Assembly: GCA_042091915.1 (NCBI GenBank)
Contig: JBELGO010000060.1
Span: 1-10,331 of the forward strand
Length of the DNA stretch: 10,331 nucleotides
Direction: 5' to 3'
Origin: LSUCC0057 sp042091915
GTDB taxonomy: Bacteria > Pseudomonadota > Gammaproteobacteria > Pseudomonadales > Porticoccaceae
Positions 1 to 6,308 of this stretch are shown piece after piece. The notes under the pieces were generated by a model that worked only from the letters and a program-made list of their open reading frames with translations, was not told where the DNA came from and ran no database searches. Made by a program: the position numbers and the translations under genes. The first letter of the stretch is position 1. Every line of letters begins with the position of its first letter.

Positions 1-33
1 GCTCAAAGCCTAAACGCGTTAGGCAAAATCTAG
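1..33 (+). CDS. C-terminal tail of an unidentified gene (partial)
   Basis: Reading from base 1 in the first plus frame gives ten codons (AQSLNALGKI) and a TAG at 31-33. The piece is too short to identify. It is proposed as the end of a real gene because a strong plus-strand intrinsic terminator begins ten bases after this stop and has no other plus-strand gene to serve inside the window. The other two plus frames also close within 45 bases, so the choice of frame is an inference. If correct, this gene converges on the minus-strand operon that ends at 86. Confidence 0.4.
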   Translation, partial: AQSLNALGKI

Positions 34-42
34 CGCAACCCT

Positions 43-76
43 ACTAAACCCCGGCTTGCCGGGGTTTAGTCTTTTT
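43..76 (+). terminator. Rho-independent terminator, plus-strand directed
   Basis: The arm ACTAAACCCCGGC (43-55) and its perfect complement GCCGGGGTTTAGT (58-70) form a 13-bp stem, in practice about 12 bp with a 4-base loop. A T5 run follows at 72-76. On the minus strand the bases after the stem have no T run. It therefore should terminate transcription from the left, while a minus-strand transcript from the operon would meet only the hairpin. A weaker inverted repeat, GCCTAA (8-13) with TTAGGC (19-24), sits just to the left. On the minus strand it is followed by only three Ts. Confidence 0.8.
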
Positions 77-85
77 AGGCAGAGC

Positions 86-523
86 TTATAGCCACTGCTG
101 TAAAGGTTGCAGGTTATCACTCTCCCAGCACCAGTTGGGGTCTCTGTCCCAAAGTACCGTGAGAGCGGGGAAGCCAGAGCGTATTGGCAGCGGTGGCAGT
201 AGAGTTTCATCTAAGTGCTCGTACTCACCTGACGCTGGGTTGAGGTATCCGTGAAGTACTTTGCTCTTACGATAACTAAGGCGCAGTGACAGATAGAGCC
301 CCTTGCAGTTTTGTAATTCAAATCGGTTGGCATACCAGGCACACCCTGTGATTCCCCTAGCAAACAAATCAAGTTGCCCATGAAAATAGAGGCCAAGCTC
401 TTCGCCATAATCGCCGATCCCAAACAACGTAAGGGGCTCGTTGAGCCAGCTACCGTAAAACGCCAGCCGACATCGGTTGGACTCCTCGGGTAGTTGCGCC
501 AGCTTCTGTGCGAGTTCAATCAT
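86..523 (-). CDS. Small protein with FYGSW/FPALTxL motifs; candidate immunity protein 2
   Basis: This 145-aa soluble protein has no signal peptide or membrane segment and belongs to no family I recognise. It shares two motifs with the preceding gene in the same order: FYGSW at residues 22-26 and FPALTVL at 118-124. The rest is diverged, so the two are probably paralogues. The ATG at 523 is chosen because it puts FYGSW near residue 22, close to the likely position in the neighbour. A GTG at 535 would add four residues. Neither start has a clear Shine-Dalgarno. The start lies inside the end of the preceding gene (8-base overlap), so translation is probably coupled. It is the last gene of the minus-strand operon. 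A cytosolic immunity role against the secreted protein two genes upstream is inferred from position, size and duplication only. Confidence 0.75.
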   Translation of the reverse strand: MIELAQKLAQLPEESNRCRLAFYGSWLNEPLTLFGIGDYGEELGLYFHGQLDLFARGITGCAWYANRFELQNCKGLYLSLRLSYRKSKVLHGYLNPASGEYEHLDETLLPPLPIRSGFPALTVLWDRDPNWCWESDNLQPLQQWL

Positions 524-1073
524 TATTGAGTACACTATTTTGCGGGTAGCAGCTGTAGCATTTCTCCCAAGCTTCGCCTTCGCCGCGCTTTAGAAACGTA
601 AGGGCAGGGAAATTGTGATGGATATTGAACCAGTCTTTATAGACACGCTCGATATCATTGGCATTAGTAGTGTATAAAACTTTGCCGTTGATAGACTGAA
701 AACGCGTCCAATTTACTCGCTCTGGTCTGCTCAAGTAACTTTCCTCCACAAAAGAGTAATAAATTTCTTTGGCAAACATAACATCAACTCGATCTTGAAA
801 GGTTTTGACCTCTTGTGGATGACGTATTTTTAGAATTACGCTCTTATTCTTTGCCGTTAGTGTTAGCCAATCGTTTTTTTCCGTAAAACTTTCAAAATCG
901 AACCCCGCGTCTGGTCTGCCGGCTACCCAGCTCCCATAGAAGCCGAGATCACCTCCAATATAATTGAGAGTGTGCTCCTCAATGAGATTTGTTAGCTCGA
1001 ATCTGGCCATTTGAGTCTCGCAAAGTGAATTAGATAGCTCTTTTTTAATATTCTTATTTCTATTGATGTGCAT
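516..1073 (-). CDS. Small protein with FYGSW/FPALTxL motifs; candidate immunity protein 1
   Basis: This 185-aa protein has no export signal and starts 12 bases after the stop of the large secreted protein. FYGSW lies at residues 45-49 and FPALTFL at 155-161, matching the downstream gene. The spacing between motifs is about 110 residues here and 96 there. An internal ATG at 1010 (MARFEL) would give 164 aa and place FYGSW at residue 24, which aligns better with the paralogue. The first 21 residues are polar and Lys/Asn-rich, so this later start is a serious alternative. Neither start has a strong Shine-Dalgarno. The coding region is AT-rich compared with the genes to the right. Position directly behind a putative toxin C-terminus suggests it is the cognate immunity protein; this is inference, and I recognise no named family. 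Confidence 0.75.
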   Translation of the reverse strand: MHINRNKNIKKELSNSLCETQMARFELTNLIEEHTLNYIGGDLGFYGSWVAGRPDAGFDFESFTEKNDWLTLTAKNKSVILKIRHPQEVKTFQDRVDVMFAKEIYYSFVEESYLSRPERVNWTRFQSINGKVLYTTNANDIERVYKDWFNIHHNFPALTFLKRGEGEAWEKCYSCYPQNSVLNND

Positions 1074-1085
1074 TAGGTACAGCTT

Positions 1086-2846
1086 CTAGCACGGTGGAAC
1101 CATTGGCCAGACTGAAGTGTATTTAATTTGCCCGGTCAATTGATCAGTCCTACTTCTATCTTCAAAATAGTATTCTGTCAATCCACCTTTTACATAGTAA
1201 TTATATCTCTCTTCTTCCCACTCTAGTGCAGGCCGCACCTCCATGCCTAATCTACTTTTCAAAATGCCTATGACCATTTTTTCGCAGCTATTCCCTCTTG
1301 GCAAACCAGCTGCATCCCGAAAATTGGGAACTATAATCGGATTCACTGGAGTCCATGACTGTCCGTCTATTGGTGACTTATTACCAAATACTCTAAAAAT
1401 AGTTTCCTGAAATTCGTAATCTATAGCTTCTTCGACAGCCTTTAACTTGATAACGATTTTTGCCACTTTATAAATTATTCTGCCACACGTTATTGCTACT
1501 GGCACGGCAGCCGGTATTGCTATGACAAAATTGTTGGCAACCGGAGCTGTTTCGCAGTACTCATCGCTACCTAGTGGCACCTCCTGATTGATTTGTCGTG
1601 CAAACTTTTCAGTGACGTTAGCTGCTTGAGTCTGGTTAATTTGGTCTAAAGGTATCTGACTGATTTCCTCAAATGCATCCGCTGTCTCTTTGGCTGCTTT
1701 GCTGTAGTTTTCTTCATCAAAGCCGCCGCCAACCTCCACAATTCGATTGGACTCTACCCACTGGTAACAAAGTGCACTGCTATAGAGGTAAAGACAGTCT
1801 CCCCCGAGATACCAATCGCCGACAAAGCCCGACAAGTTGTCACCATCACCACTGCCGTGCAATGACAAGCCTTTCTGCAGTGCTTGGCTCAGCTGGGTAG
1901 CAGTAAATACTCTTTGGTAGATAACACCTATATTGCCGGACACTTGTATCCAGCTGCAAAAATAGCTGCTGCACCATTGAAAATAACCCGATACGTACTC
2001 TAATACACTTACACGAAGCGCCTCTTGAGCGATCTGTACGGCGGCGTCAAAGTAGTTTCGATCGGCTGCCCAGCCGTACATGTCGTCGAGATACATGCCC
2101 AGCTCTTTATCTATTGCCGTAGCTGCTTTTGCATTGCCATCAAAAAGTACGCCGCTAGAGAATACTAGCTGGTCTAGCATGGAAGAATTATCGGGCTCAA
2201 AGACGTTTACAATTAAATCAACGTAACCATCGATATTGATATCCTCGAGTGTTATCTGCGCATTTAATAGCGGCCATTGCGAAGCTCTGGAGAGCTGAAG
2301 TTCGCTAGGTGAGGCGAGTGGCACCAGTTGAGATGTGGCTTCTTGAAGAAGCAGTGTTTTGTAGATAACGCCGTTATTTTTATCGCCACCCGTCAGGCGC
2401 GCAATGAATAAATCCATGAGTCCATCGTTATTTAGATCGCCTATGCGAGCTTCAAATGTATATTGACTCTGCTCGTGAGAGTTGTCTTGTTCTGGCGGGG
2501 CCGCTCCAACTACTACAGAAATGCTGTGGCTGTAGCTGGTTGACCAATTGGCACCAAGCTGTCCAATACGGTAGTAATAAACGCCGTTGGATCGACCCGT
2601 TATGGCGACCTCATCTCGACCGAAAGAGCCACTTATTGCCTTCCATGTACCCTCTGCCGGTCTCTCTTCCAGCCAGCCTACTGAACCGCCAAGATCAACA
2701 GTAAAAGTACCATCGAGACTCGCGCCAGGCGCGATAGGTGGTTGCACAGCGGCCTGTGCCGTAGAGCTGCAGATAACTATCAAAAACAGTGAAAACACTG
2801 AGGCCAGTCTGATTTTAGCCAATGAAGCCTCCAATAATTTTCTCAT
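1086..2846 (-). CDS. Secreted RHS-like N-terminal protein with distinct C-terminus; candidate polymorphic toxin
   Basis: A 586-aa exported protein. Residues 1-32 form a Sec signal peptide (MRKLL, hydrophobic core, cleavage after AQA). Residues about 34-115 are a fibronectin-III-like segment with NGVYYYRI near 88-94. Two calcium-type motifs DxNxDGxxD follow at 137-145 and 202-210, as in FG-GAP/VCBS repeats. Residues 250-325 (MYGW..NYFDAA.., Tyr/Trp/Cys-rich) resemble, from memory, the N-terminal part of marine gammaproteobacterial RHS proteins. Residues 438-466 are hydrophobic. The last 110 residues are a polar, histidine-free domain ending in Cys. The mature part has eight cysteines, consistent with an oxidising compartment. 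No YD repeats or RHS core are present. The ATG at 2846 has GGGGAG seven bases upstream and overlaps the previous stop as ATGA; a GTG at 2855 would sit directly against that Shine-Dalgarno. The toxin role is inferred from layout and from the two small genes behind it. Confidence 0.8.
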   Translation of the reverse strand: MRKLLEASLAKIRLASVFSLFLIVICSSTAQAAVQPPIAPGASLDGTFTVDLGGSVGWLEERPAEGTWKAISGSFGRDEVAITGRSNGVYYYRIGQLGANWSTSYSHSISVVVGAAPPEQDNSHEQSQYTFEARIGDLNNDGLMDLFIARLTGGDKNNGVIYKTLLLQEATSQLVPLASPSELQLSRASQWPLLNAQITLEDINIDGYVDLIVNVFEPDNSSMLDQLVFSSGVLFDGNAKAATAIDKELGMYLDDMYGWAADRNYFDAAVQIAQEALRVSVLEYVSGYFQWCSSYFCSWIQVSGNIGVIYQRVFTATQLSQALQKGLSLHGSGDGDNLSGFVGDWYLGGDCLYLYSSALCYQWVESNRIVEVGGGFDEENYSKAAKETADAFEEISQIPLDQINQTQAANVTEKFARQINQEVPLGSDEYCETAPVANNFVIAIPAAVPVAITCGRIIYKVAKIVIKLKAVEEAIDYEFQETIFRVFGNKSPIDGQSWTPVNPIIVPNFRDAAGLPRGNSCEKMVIGILKSRLGMEVRPALEWEEERYNYYVKGGLTEYYFEDRSRTDQLTGQIKYTSVWPMVPPC

Positions 2847-4012
2847 TGGCTCCACTCCCCATTGCCTGGATGTAGTTTAGGTGACTGCTCTAGGTTGAGG
2901 ATCTTACGGAAAGGGTCGAGATTACTTTTATTAAGCGGTGACAAAGACTGTAGCTGACTCATGGCGATAAGTTTGCCTGCGAGCTCTTCGCCATATTTGT
3001 GGGTCAAGTCAGTGTGGCGATGATTGATCGCATCTAGTAATTGCTCTTTATCTCTTGGGTCTTGCATTGATTCGCCACCATGGGCGTTAGCGATAGCTGC
3101 ATCATGGTTACGCATGATTTGGTGCGCATCGACAATCTCTTTATCAGAAAATCCATATTGCTTACCTAGTCCATAAATGTAAGAAAAATAACTGTCTAAA
3201 GTAGCCCAGATTTTTAACGCATCTTGCTCGCCGAGTGATTTTATAAGCTGTAATCCGGTCTCTCTGTCGATCCTTTGAGGTGGCTCGCCTGCTTTACGGT
3301 CGGGACTGCTCAGTAGAGCATAGGTTTTTCGGTAGCTCTGTTCTGTGAAAGAGATATTGAGCATGCGCAGCTGGTCTGCCAATGGAGAGGCCCGCAGGGA
3401 ATACTCGTAAAATGATGTATCTGAGAGGACATCCTTTGCTGGGTCATAGTTGGCTGTGGGGTCTATGGCACCTGAGAAGATCCCTTTGGCCTGACTGAGC
3501 TGGGCATCTTGTAGTGCAATTTGTTCGGCGGAGCTCATAAACGAGTAAATATCACCCAGTGGGAAAAACATAAACGAGAAAAGTGGGTCATTTTCCGCTT
3601 CAGGGCCAAACTCGGCGACCAATGTTTTTCGTACTTGGGCAAACCTTTGGTAGCTTTTCTCGACTGACTGCAGTTGTTCAATGTGCGATGAGCTGGTCCA
3701 GTAGTTGCTGGACGAAAGATTATTACAGTCACCGCCGCAGTTTAAATAATGTAACAAGATGATTTTGGCATGCTGATCGGAAAGCCCTTGCTGGCGAAGT
3801 TGTTGGTATGTGATGTTGGAGTTCTGCTCAACTGCTGTATCAGCAGCTATAGGGAGTGTCTGTGCCGGCCGGTTTTCTTCGCTGCAGCCGCTAGAGAAGG
3901 CAACCGTAAAGATCAATAGCGGGGCAAACAGGCTGAATTTAAAAGTTAGAAGACGACGGCCCAGCCAGCCGTAAAAGTTTGAGTGGTGAAAAGTGTTTGA
4001 AGTAAGTGGCAT
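2843..4012 (-). CDS. Exported putative lipoprotein, first gene of the operon
   Basis: A 389-aa protein of unrecognised family. Residues 16-42 look like a signal peptide: an arginine pair and a lysine, a hydrophobic core, then FSSGC with Cys43. Ser replaces the usual Leu at -3, so lipidation is likely but not certain. Residue +2 is Ser, which in Enterobacteria would favour the outer membrane. The mature part is mostly helical-looking and Gln/Ser/Asp-rich, with a Cys pair in NCGGDC (91-96) and no membrane segment. The frame is open to 4183, but the chosen ATG at 4012 has AGAGG seven bases upstream and gives a proper signal peptide; the extra 57 residues would run through the htpG promoter. Its stop overlaps the start of the secreted protein (ATGA), so the two are co-translated. 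An accessory role in export or surface display of that protein is possible but unproven. Confidence 0.8.
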   Translation of the reverse strand: MPLTSNTFHHSNFYGWLGRRLLTFKFSLFAPLLIFTVAFSSGCSEENRPAQTLPIAADTAVEQNSNITYQQLRQQGLSDQHAKIILLHYLNCGGDCNNLSSSNYWTSSSHIEQLQSVEKSYQRFAQVRKTLVAEFGPEAENDPLFSFMFFPLGDIYSFMSSAEQIALQDAQLSQAKGIFSGAIDPTANYDPAKDVLSDTSFYEYSLRASPLADQLRMLNISFTEQSYRKTYALLSSPDRKAGEPPQRIDRETGLQLIKSLGEQDALKIWATLDSYFSYIYGLGKQYGFSDKEIVDAHQIMRNHDAAIANAHGGESMQDPRDKEQLLDAINHRHTDLTHKYGEELAGKLIAMSQLQSLSPLNKSNLDPFRKILNLEQSPKLHPGNGEWSQ

Positions 4013-4084
4013 GGCAGTACCTCTGCGGTGGTGATTTCTAGGGCGGCATAAAATCAAAATAGTCGTGCGCTTTTGGATCCGCTG

Positions 4085-4100
4085 TAGCTCCCAAGAGCTA
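4085..4100. repeat. Short inverted repeat, possible operator
   Basis: TAGCTC (4085-4090) and GAGCTA (4095-4100) are perfect complements around CCAA. The site lies between the two divergent genes, about 32 bases upstream of the htpG -35 and about 73 bases upstream of the lipoprotein start. It could be an operator or a small hairpin. At this length a chance palindrome cannot be excluded. Confidence 0.3.
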
Positions 4101-4131
4101 ACCCATAAGGCTTGAAGACAGGAAATCAGCG

Positions 4132-4159
4132 GTTGAAATCGCTCGTGCAGCCCCCATCT
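4132..4159 (+). promoter_or_regulatory. Sigma-32 (RpoH) heat-shock promoter of htpG
   Basis: GTTGAAA (4132-4138) matches the -35 consensus CTTGAAA at six of seven positions. CCCCATCT (4152-4159) matches the -10 consensus CCCCATnT fully. The spacer is 13 bases, inside the usual range. Transcription should start near 4166-4168 and leave an untranslated leader of about 60 bases before the htpG ATG. htpG is a classical RpoH target, so site and gene agree. Confidence 0.85.
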
Positions 4160-4227
4160 ACTGATTTGTGTGCAACAGCTCATTTTGATCTGTTGCCATC
4201 TGTTAACCTGTATTGATGAGGACCACC

Positions 4228-6169
4228 ATGACCGAGCAAGCCGAAGCTACATCCGCCAACACCACTGCCAGCGGCGCAGAGAAAATGGGCTTTCAAACCG
4301 AAGCCAAGCAGCTGCTGCATTTAATGATTCACTCGCTTTACTCCAATAAAGAGATCTTCCTGCGCGAGTTGATCTCCAACGCTTCTGACGCGGCTGACAA
4401 GCTGCGCTTTGAGGCGCTTGGCAACGGCGATTTGTTTGAGGGCGAGAGCGATCTGCAAATCCGTATCGGTTTTGACGGCGACGCTAAAACCGTGACGATT
4501 TCGGACAACGGTATCGGTATGAGCCGCGAGGATGCGATTGCCAATTTGGGTACGATCGCCCGTTCGGGTANNNNNNNNNNCTGAGTTTTTAAGTAACTTA
4601 AGCGGTGACCAAAAGAGCGACTCTCAGCTTATCGGCCAATTTGGAGTCGGTTTTTACTCTGCATTCATTGTTGCTGACCGAGTCGTGGTCGAGAGCCGCC
4701 GCGCCGGTCTGCCCAGCAGTGAAGGGGTGCGCTGGAGCTGTAGCGGTGAGGCCGATTTTGAAATTGAAACTATAGAGCGCGCCCAGCGCGGCACTACTAT
4801 CACGCTTCATCTAAAGGGCGATGAGGCGGAGTTCGCCAACGACTGGCGTTTGCGTTCAATTGTCAAAAAGTACTCAGACCATATCGCCATACCGGTGCAG
4901 ATGCTCAATACCCCACCGCCAGCGGAAGAGGGTGAAGAGCAAGCCGCACCAGAGTGGCAGGCAGTCAATGATGCCGAGGCGCTCTGGACCCGCTCTAAAA
5001 GCGATCTGCAAGATGAAGATTACAAAAGTTTCTACCGCATGGTCTCGCACGACTTCGCAGAGCCACTCACCTGGAGCCACAACAAGGTTGAAGGCAAACA
5101 AGAGTACACAAGTTTGTTGTATATCCCTGGAATGGCGCCCATGGATCTCTACCAGCGTGAAGGGGTTCGCGGCATTAAGCTCTATATTAAGCGCACCTTT
5201 ATTATGGACGACGCCGAGCAGTTCTTGCCGCTCTATCTGCGTTTTGTCAAAGGTGTTCTGGACAGTGCCGATCTACCGCTGAATGTCTCGCGCGAAATCC
5301 TGCAAAAAACTCCACTGGTCGATAGTATCCGCTCGGCACTTACCAAGCGCGTATTAGACATGCTTAACAAGCTGAGTAAAGACGAGGAGCAGTACGCTAA
5401 GTTTTGGAGCCAGTTCGGCCCAGTGCTGAAAGAGGGTGTTGCCGAAGATACCGGCAACCAAGAGAAAGTGGCTAAGTTGCTGCGCTTTGCTAGCAGCAGT
5501 AGCGAAGATGAGGCTCAAAATGCCACTTTAACTGGTTACATTGAGCGTATGCGCGAAGGTCAAAACAAAATTTACTACCTGACTGGCGACAGCCTAACCG
5601 TACTGCGCAACAGCCCCTATCTTGAGGTGTTCCGCAAGCACGGTGTTGAGGTGTTGTTGATGGCCGACCGTGTTGACGAGTGGATGATGGGCTACCTGCG
5701 CGAGTTTGATGGCAAGCAGTTCCAGGATGTCGCGCGTGGCGAGTTGGATCTTGCCGAGCTGGGTATTGAAGAACCGGCCAAACAAGATGAGCAGAAAGAT
5801 GGCGACAAAGAGAGTAGCGATGGCGTGGCCGCGCGTATCCAAGAGCTGCTCGGAGAGCGGGTCGATAGCGTGCGTGTCACTCGCAGGCTCACCGATTCGC
5901 CGGCGTGTCTGGTTATTGGCGACAATGATGTCGGCGACCAGATGCGGCAAATTTTTGCTGCAGCGGGGCAAGCTGTGCCCGAGTCAAAGCCGATATTGGA
6001 AATCAACGAGCAGCACCCCTTGGTGGCGCGACTGGACAGTGAGAGTGATGAAGCTCTAGCCGCGACTCTGGCTGGGTTGCTCTACGACCAAGCGGCGCTG
6101 GCTGCAGGTAAAACTCTCGATAACCCAGCCCACTTTGTGCGCGAGATCAATCGCTTTATGTTCAGTTAA
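4228..6169 (+). CDS. htpG: Molecular chaperone HtpG (bacterial Hsp90), interrupted by an assembly gap
   Basis: A cytosolic ATP-driven dimeric chaperone. The N-terminal Bergerat-fold ATPase shows Glu47 and Asn51 in EIFLRELISNASDAADKLRF, the DNGIGM motif at 93-98 and, after the gap, GQFGVGFYSAF. The middle domain has the catalytic-arginine loop LPLNVSREILQ. A charged linker (DEQKDGDKESSDG) precedes the C-terminal dimerisation region. The ATG at 4228 is preferred because GAGGA lies five bases upstream; in-frame TTG 4213 and ATG 4216 lie at or before that site. Ten Ns at 4571-4580 put the second half one frame off. Family conservation (SGT-A-EFL) predicts only three missing bases, giving 644 aa, close to the usual 620-640. 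The gene is therefore probably intact. Expression is expected from the heat-shock promoter upstream. Confidence 0.96.
4571..4580. other. Assembly gap (ten Ns) inside htpG
   Basis: The ten Ns follow GGT-A (Gly114 plus the first base of the next codon) and precede CT-GAG-TTT. Related HtpG proteins read S-G-T-A-E-F-L here. The codons ACN-GCT-GAG need exactly three bases between the flanks. Ten Ns instead of three shift the frame by one, which explains why the two halves lie in different frames and why the upstream frame meets TGA at 4582. Confidence 0.9.
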
Positions 6170-6180
6170 GTGCAGGCTGT

Positions 6181-6224
6181 GCGGCGCTGCAATGTGCGCC
6201 GCGCCGGCCTATAATGGTGGCCGG
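6181..6224. repeat. Two GC-rich hairpins after htpG, second with TATAAT in its loop
   Basis: GCGGCGC (6181-6187) pairs with GCGCCGC (6196-6202). Next, CCGGCC (6204-6209) pairs with GGCCGG (6219-6224), with TATAATGGT as loop. Both stems are perfect and lie between the htpG stop and the terminator. They may stabilise the htpG mRNA end. The TATAAT (6210-6215) could be a -10, but the best -35 at 17 bases (CTGCAA) is poor. Confidence 0.5.
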
Positions 6225-6230
6225 GAAATG

Positions 6231-6267
6231 ACCTCCATAGATGTAACGGTCTGTGGAGGTTTTTTTT
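6231..6267 (+). terminator. Rho-independent terminator of htpG
   Basis: ACCTCCATAGA (6231-6241) pairs with TCTGTGGAGGT (6250-6260) as an 11-bp stem with one T-G wobble and an 8-base loop. Eight Ts run from 6260 to 6267. It ends htpG transcription 62 bases after the stop and separates htpG from the gpsA cluster, which starts 41 bases further on. Confidence 0.92.
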
Positions 6268-6308
6268 GGTGTTTTTAGGGTGGCAGCACACCCACTGGAG
6301 TAGTAATT

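Larger units (their letters stand above)
4013..4227. other. Divergent intergenic region between the putative lipoprotein gene and htpG
   Basis: These 215 bases carry the start signals of both directions. The plus side holds the heat-shock-type promoter and the htpG Shine-Dalgarno. The minus side has the AGAGG ribosome site of the lipoprotein gene. An AT-rich stretch near 4050-4066 could hold its -10, but I see no convincing -35. A perfect inverted repeat TAGCTC-CCAA-GAGCTA occupies 4085-4100. No open frame here looks real. Confidence 0.6.

Noticed and set aside
1673..2880. Plus-strand open frames opposite the secreted protein gene (1673-1900, 2456-2704, 2587-2880)
   Set aside because: They are shadows of a well-supported minus-strand gene with signal peptide and motifs; no ribosome sites or recognisable domains.
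2843..4012. Lipase-chaperone (LifO) identity for the exported protein
   Set aside because: Helical, exported and partnered with a secreted protein, but the conserved LifO motif (RxxFDY) is absent and the next gene is not a lipase.
4111..4117. CTTGAAG as the htpG -35 box
   Set aside because: It is 34 bases from the CCCCAT element, far too distant. The GTTGAAA at 4132 has the right spacing.
4013..4183. 57-residue N-terminal extension of the putative lipoprotein
   Set aside because: It would cover the htpG heat-shock promoter, has no signal-peptide character and would bury the true signal peptide. The ATG at 4012 has a proper ribosome site.
5594..5971. Minus-strand 125-residue open frame inside htpG
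   Set aside because: Antisense shadow of conserved htpG codons; no start signal and no family resemblance.
4532..6169. Two separate HtpG fragments, a pseudogene or programmed frameshift
   Set aside because: The break coincides exactly with ten Ns, and conservation accounts for it as a gap-size artefact.
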